Part shown: positions 60,763-64,000 of the stretch, piece after piece
How positions within the stretch are numbered: the first letter of the stretch is position 1
How the letters are laid out: each line of letters opens with the position of its first letter
From: CALBPI01 sp038529355
GTDB taxonomy: Bacteria; Pseudomonadota; Gammaproteobacteria; Steroidobacterales; Woeseiaceae
Length of the DNA: 64,000 bases
Assembly: GCA_038529355.1 (NCBI GenBank)
Contig: JBCBDU010000010.1
Span: 36,828-100,827 of the forward strand
Direction: 5' to 3'
Made by a program: the position numbers and the translations under genes
Notes under the pieces: model-generated
The model's database searches: none
The model's input: only the letters and a program-made list of their open reading frames with translations
Told to the model about the DNA's origin: nothing

Positions 60763-62570
60763 TGTTGTTCGGCGATCCACGTATCAACCACATCTTCGAG
60801 AATCTCAAGCGGCAGTGATCCATTCATCAGCAATGTTTCGTGGAACTCGCGGATATCAAACCGCTCGCCCAGAGCGCGTTCGGCGCGTTCACGCAAACGC
60901 AAGATAGCCAATTGCCCGGTCTTGTAACCGGTCGCCTGACCCGGATTGACGATGTAGCGTTCGATCTCGCGGGTGACTTCCGCCGTTGTCATACCGGTCT
61001 TGGAAACCATGTAGTCGATAGCTTCCTCACGCGTCCAGCGCTTGGCATGAATGCCCGTATCGACAACCAGGCGCACGGCGCGGAACATCTCTGCCTGCAG
61101 TCGCCCCAAATCGCCCAGCGGGTCGAGCTCGTACATGCCCATGTCCGTTTTCGCAATGCGCTCCGAGTACAGCGCCCAACCCTCGGCGTAAGCATTGAAC
61201 GGCACGACTTTACGTAGCAAAGGCACATCTTCAATGCGTTGCGCCAGTGATAACTGGAAGTGATGGCCTGGCGCGCCCTCGTGATACATCAATGTCGGCA
61301 AGGTCCATTTTGGGTTGTCGGCCGTGTCTTTAAGATTGATATAGAAACGACCCGGTCGTGAGCCATCCAACGCTGCGGGCGAGTAGTAACCGCCGGGGCT
61401 CGAGTCTTGCGAATACTCCGGTACACGCACGATCTCGAGCGGTTGCGGCGGCAACGTGATGAAAAAATCACCTGCCTTGCGCATTAAATCGTCGTTCAAC
61501 TCGTTGAGATACTCCAGCAGCGCTTCACGACCCTCATCCGTGTTCGGAAACTGCTGCTCCGGCATCGCCATCATTTGTTGTACGCGTTCGGCAACGCTAC
61601 CTTCGAGCAACCCTTGTGCCTGCAGAATCTCATCCATCTCCAGCTCAAGCCGCGCCACTTCAGCAATACCGGTGTTATGAATATCGTCGGCCGTTAAATC
61701 GGTAGTCGTGCTCGAACGCAACGCGGCGCGGTAGATCGCCGCACCTTGCGGCAAGCGCCAGATACCGGCATCGCTGTTGCTGTCCGTCAGCAACTCCTCG
61801 AACACGGCAATCATCGCCTCGTAACCCGGAATGACATGCGTTGCCACGGCGGCTTGCGCTTTAGCGGTGTAATCGTTAACCCCTGCCTCGTCCAATCCGA
61901 TCGACTCGAGTTTTTCAGGCAACGTGGTCACCAGCGGATTGCCGCCCGGACCACCGTCGATGAACGCTCGCATACCGATCAGCGATTTTTCAATGATGAA
62001 GTCCGGTGGCACAACGCCGTTGTCGCGGTCATCCTCGACGCGCACGATGACCTCGTTGATGACACGACCGAATTCCTGCAAGCGTTCGATGTAGCGCCGC
62101 ACGCTTTTTTCATTCTTGATGACATGCGCATCGGTCAGGAACTGCGGCAGATTAACCATGACGCCACTGAGTTGATTAACGCGATAGCCCGAGTATTCAA
62201 ATTCCGCCTGACGAATCAGATCATCAAAAAACCAGGCCGTCACTTGCCAGCTCAGCAATTCTTGTCCGCTGAGATCATCAGGACCGTATTTGTTCAGCCC
62301 TTCGCGCGCTTTGCGAATCTTCTCCAGCGTTTCGATTTCACCGGCTTTGGTGTAATCGCCAAGCTTGCCTGAATGGAAATCGAGGATGGTGTTATCGATC
62401 GCACCCAATTGCGTCATCAGCTCGGGCGAGTCGATTGAGAATTGCACTGTGATCTTGTTGATGTAGTTGTTGATACCGACCGGTGCTGCCCAGAACCAGA
62501 CGTAGGCACCACCACCCACAGCCAATAGCAGCAACAATAACCATTTGAAGAACCTGAATACGCGTCGCAT
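60759..62570 (-). CDS. Membrane-anchored DUF885 family protein
   Basis: 603 residues with an N-terminal membrane anchor (FKWLLLLLLAVGGGAYVWFW, about 8-27). The HEGAPGHHFQLSLAQ motif and AEGWALYSERI match the paralogue near 8.6 kb, but sequence identity is otherwise low. Putative zinc peptidase of the envelope. Translationally coupled to ridA. Both DUF885 proteins end with a similar FDIREFHETLL-type helix. Confidence 0.88.
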   Translation of the reverse strand: MRRVFRFFKWLLLLLLAVGGGAYVWFWAAPVGINNYINKITVQFSIDSPELMTQLGAIDNTILDFHSGKLGDYTKAGEIETLEKIRKAREGLNKYGPDDLSGQELLSWQVTAWFFDDLIRQAEFEYSGYRVNQLSGVMVNLPQFLTDAHVIKNEKSVRRYIERLQEFGRVINEVIVRVEDDRDNGVVPPDFIIEKSLIGMRAFIDGGPGGNPLVTTLPEKLESIGLDEAGVNDYTAKAQAAVATHVIPGYEAMIAVFEELLTDSNSDAGIWRLPQGAAIYRAALRSSTTTDLTADDIHNTGIAEVARLELEMDEILQAQGLLEGSVAERVQQMMAMPEQQFPNTDEGREALLEYLNELNDDLMRKAGDFFITLPPQPLEIVRVPEYSQDSSPGGYYSPAALDGSRPGRFYINLKDTADNPKWTLPTLMYHEGAPGHHFQLSLAQRIEDVPLLRKVVPFNAYAEGWALYSERIAKTDMGMYELDPLGDLGRLQAEMFRAVRLVVDTGIHAKRWTREEAIDYMVSKTGMTTAEVTREIERYIVNPGQATGYKTGQLAILRLRERAERALGERFDIREFHETLLMNGSLPLEILEDVVDTWIAEQQ

Positions 62571-62832
62571 TGCAAACTCCAGACTGATAGTGCGAAGAAA
62601 CCTATAGTATCCGATTGATGTCTGCGCCGTCTCGAAGCGCGCATCCTAATAAGTTGATATTGACGTGTAGCGTAGGACAGCACCGTCGCTGGTGCTGACG
62701 TTCCCTCGTTACAGCGCGCTAGGCAGCAAACTACGTGTTTCAACTCTTACTGATCGGATCCTCGGCCAGATGCCGATTGATCGCGCGCGATCTAGACCGC
62801 GGTTAGCGTAATCGCCCTGCCTGCATGATCTC

Positions 62833-64000
62833 TCAAGCCCATAGTCTGAGCGGCAACATACCGGCGGCAATCAACACGCCGCACCATTGCAAACTAAACA
62901 GCGCAGCCGCCAAATGGATAGCATTCCAATGTGAAGCATCAAGCAGGCGCCAGGCGCGTACTACCGTTAGCAACATGCCGATCGGCAATAGTACAGTGAC
63001 AATGGCGAGCAGCATGCTAGCTGCAGTCACATCGCCGAGCGCCATGAAAGACTGTGTCATAAAAAACGGGACCGGCACGAAGACAAGCAACAAGGCGACG
63101 AACGCTGGCGCTTGCGCGGTGGCAAACATGCGATGCCCCGTCCGGACAACTGACCAGACGCCACTACAAAACAACCACAAGAAACCTGCAACGCCCATTG
63201 CAACACTCGCCCGATGCGCAATCACAAAGAGTAGCGACACCTTCTCGTACGTCTGGAAGCCATCGCTGAACAGGTAGTGTTGAGTGTTGTCCTGAAAAAA
63301 CACATGCGATGCGGTGGTGCGATCATGCGACGAATAGGTTCGCTGAGCAACCGGTCGCAAATGTCGAGGGTCGGCTTGCAACGACGTCATCACAAGCGCA
63401 TCTGCGTCCCGCGAAATCCTGACCCCGCCAAACACGGTGTCTAGATACTCGAACGCCTGGAAGCGGTTTGGACTAAGAATGTAGTGGCCATACCAATCTG
63501 CAATATCGGCAGCTGGCGCGACGGTAGCCGGCGCTTCAGCCTGCGCAACTGCCAGCGCATCGATCAGTACGGATTGGATACGACCATAGTCCGCGGTCTC
63601 GCTATCAGTGTTTACCGCGTAAGCAAATGCCTTGCCCTGCTCAGGGAACACACACAACATCGCAACGAATCCGACAATATTGCCGCCGTGACAGTAACCA
63701 ACCACACCATGTCTGTCACGCCGCCCCAAGCCCAGCGCGTAGCCGGCAGTCAGCCCGTTGCTTGCCGCCTGGGTACCCGAAACTCGACCGCGCGCGCGCA
63801 TCAACTCAGCGCTTACAAAAGGCTGACCTCTTACGTTCCCATCGCTCAGCAAGAATTTTGCAAATTGCGCAAGATCCGCAGCCGTGGTCGTAAATTGTCC
63901 AGCTGGCCTGAGGAACATAGGCTGCGCCGCATATCGGGAGCCGTCATCAACATGCCCCCATGCAAGCAAAGGATCGGCGTTCATGCCCTCCTGCGTCGTG
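62833..64000 (-). CDS. Serine hydrolase (beta-lactamase class C-like) with membrane C-terminus, 5' part beyond window
   Basis: The frame is open to the right edge. The visible part starts within the hydrolase domain (TTAADLAQFAKFLLSDGNVR; GYCHGGNIVGFVAMLCVFPE, the HGG triad equivalent to KTG) and ends with about four transmembrane helices (RASVAMGVAGFLWLFCSGVW; AFVALLLVFVPVPFFMTQSF). The SxxK and YxN motifs must lie beyond the edge. Probably a membrane-anchored peptidase or esterase rather than an antibiotic-inactivating enzyme. Confidence 0.82.
   Translation of the reverse strand, partial: TTQEGMNADPLLAWGHVDDGSRYAAQPMFLRPAGQFTTTAADLAQFAKFLLSDGNVRGQPFVSAELMRARGRVSGTQAASNGLTAGYALGLGRRDRHGVVGYCHGGNIVGFVAMLCVFPEQGKAFAYAVNTDSETADYGRIQSVLIDALAVAQAEAPATVAPAADIADWYGHYILSPNRFQAFEYLDTVFGGVRISRDADALVMTSLQADPRHLRPVAQRTYSSHDRTTASHVFFQDNTQHYLFSDGFQTYEKVSLLFVIAHRASVAMGVAGFLWLFCSGVWSVVRTGHRMFATAQAPAFVALLLVFVPVPFFMTQSFMALGDVTAASMLLAIVTVLLPIGMLLTVVRAWRLLDASHWNAIHLAAALFSLQWCGVLIAAGMLPLRLWA

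Overview
The window is chromosomal DNA of a free-living gammaproteobacterium of moderate to high G+C. Evidence for the class is the ubiquinone genes (ubiH, coq7), a 6S RNA between zapA and ygfA, YgfB, Coq7/CRP, DarP/PmbA, and the maf-rng-yhdP-tldD block. The split glycine decarboxylase (gcvPA/gcvPB), an AlgP-like lysine-rich protein, DUF885 peptidases and phenylalanine hydroxylase suggest a lineage near Woeseiales, Chromatiales or Xanthomonadales rather than Enterobacterales; this placement is inference. No prophage, complete insertion sequence, CRISPR array or replication origin is visible. Coding density is high and almost every gene belongs to a known family.

0-19.3 kb: a glycine cleavage operon (gcvT-gcvH-gcvPA-gcvPB, then an NMA111-like double protease) reads leftward behind a tandem glycine riboswitch. 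Next come a DUF885 peptidase, a divergent Lrp-type regulator/phenylalanine hydroxylase pair, and a leftward ygfB-pepP-ubiH operon that ends in a 7TM inactive transglutaminase and an ATP-grasp ligase-like protein. Rightward follow a TIGR02449 coiled-coil gene, zapA, 6S RNA, ygfA, the AlgP-like gene and rpiA. The order gcv - ubiH - pepP - ygfB - zapA - ssrS - ygfA - rpiA matches the Escherichia coli chromosome with local insertions and replacements.

19.3-35 kb: a tRNA-Gln(CUG) whose 3' end and terminator are duplicated around a hairpin-rich 98-base insert; rplM-rpsI; a DUF481 outer membrane protein; coq7 with a possibly leaderless promoter; crp; djlA-rpe; purC; a BtuF-like binding protein without signal peptide; YihY; pmbA; darP-purE-purK; an ExeA-like ATPase fused to an FHA domain; two small proteins; tldD.

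35-49.6 kb: a long leftward run holA-nadD-rsfS-rlmH-maf-rng-yhdP-tldD that joins two loci separate in E. coli; a Trm112-like gene divergent from a MerC-family membrane protein preceded by a Zur-box-like palindrome; cysS-sufE-yidD-membrane protein; and an Ada-type DNA repair gene followed by an isocitrate lyase/PEP mutase family enzyme.

49.6-64 kb, more accessory in character: stand-alone hisI, an FkbM methyltransferase, a 1048-residue multidomain glycoside hydrolase-like lipoprotein, a two-gene RND efflux system, a DUF4892/OmpA protein, a second DUF885 peptidase overlapping a RidA gene, and the 3' part of a beta-lactamase-family protein fused to a membrane domain that runs off the right edge.
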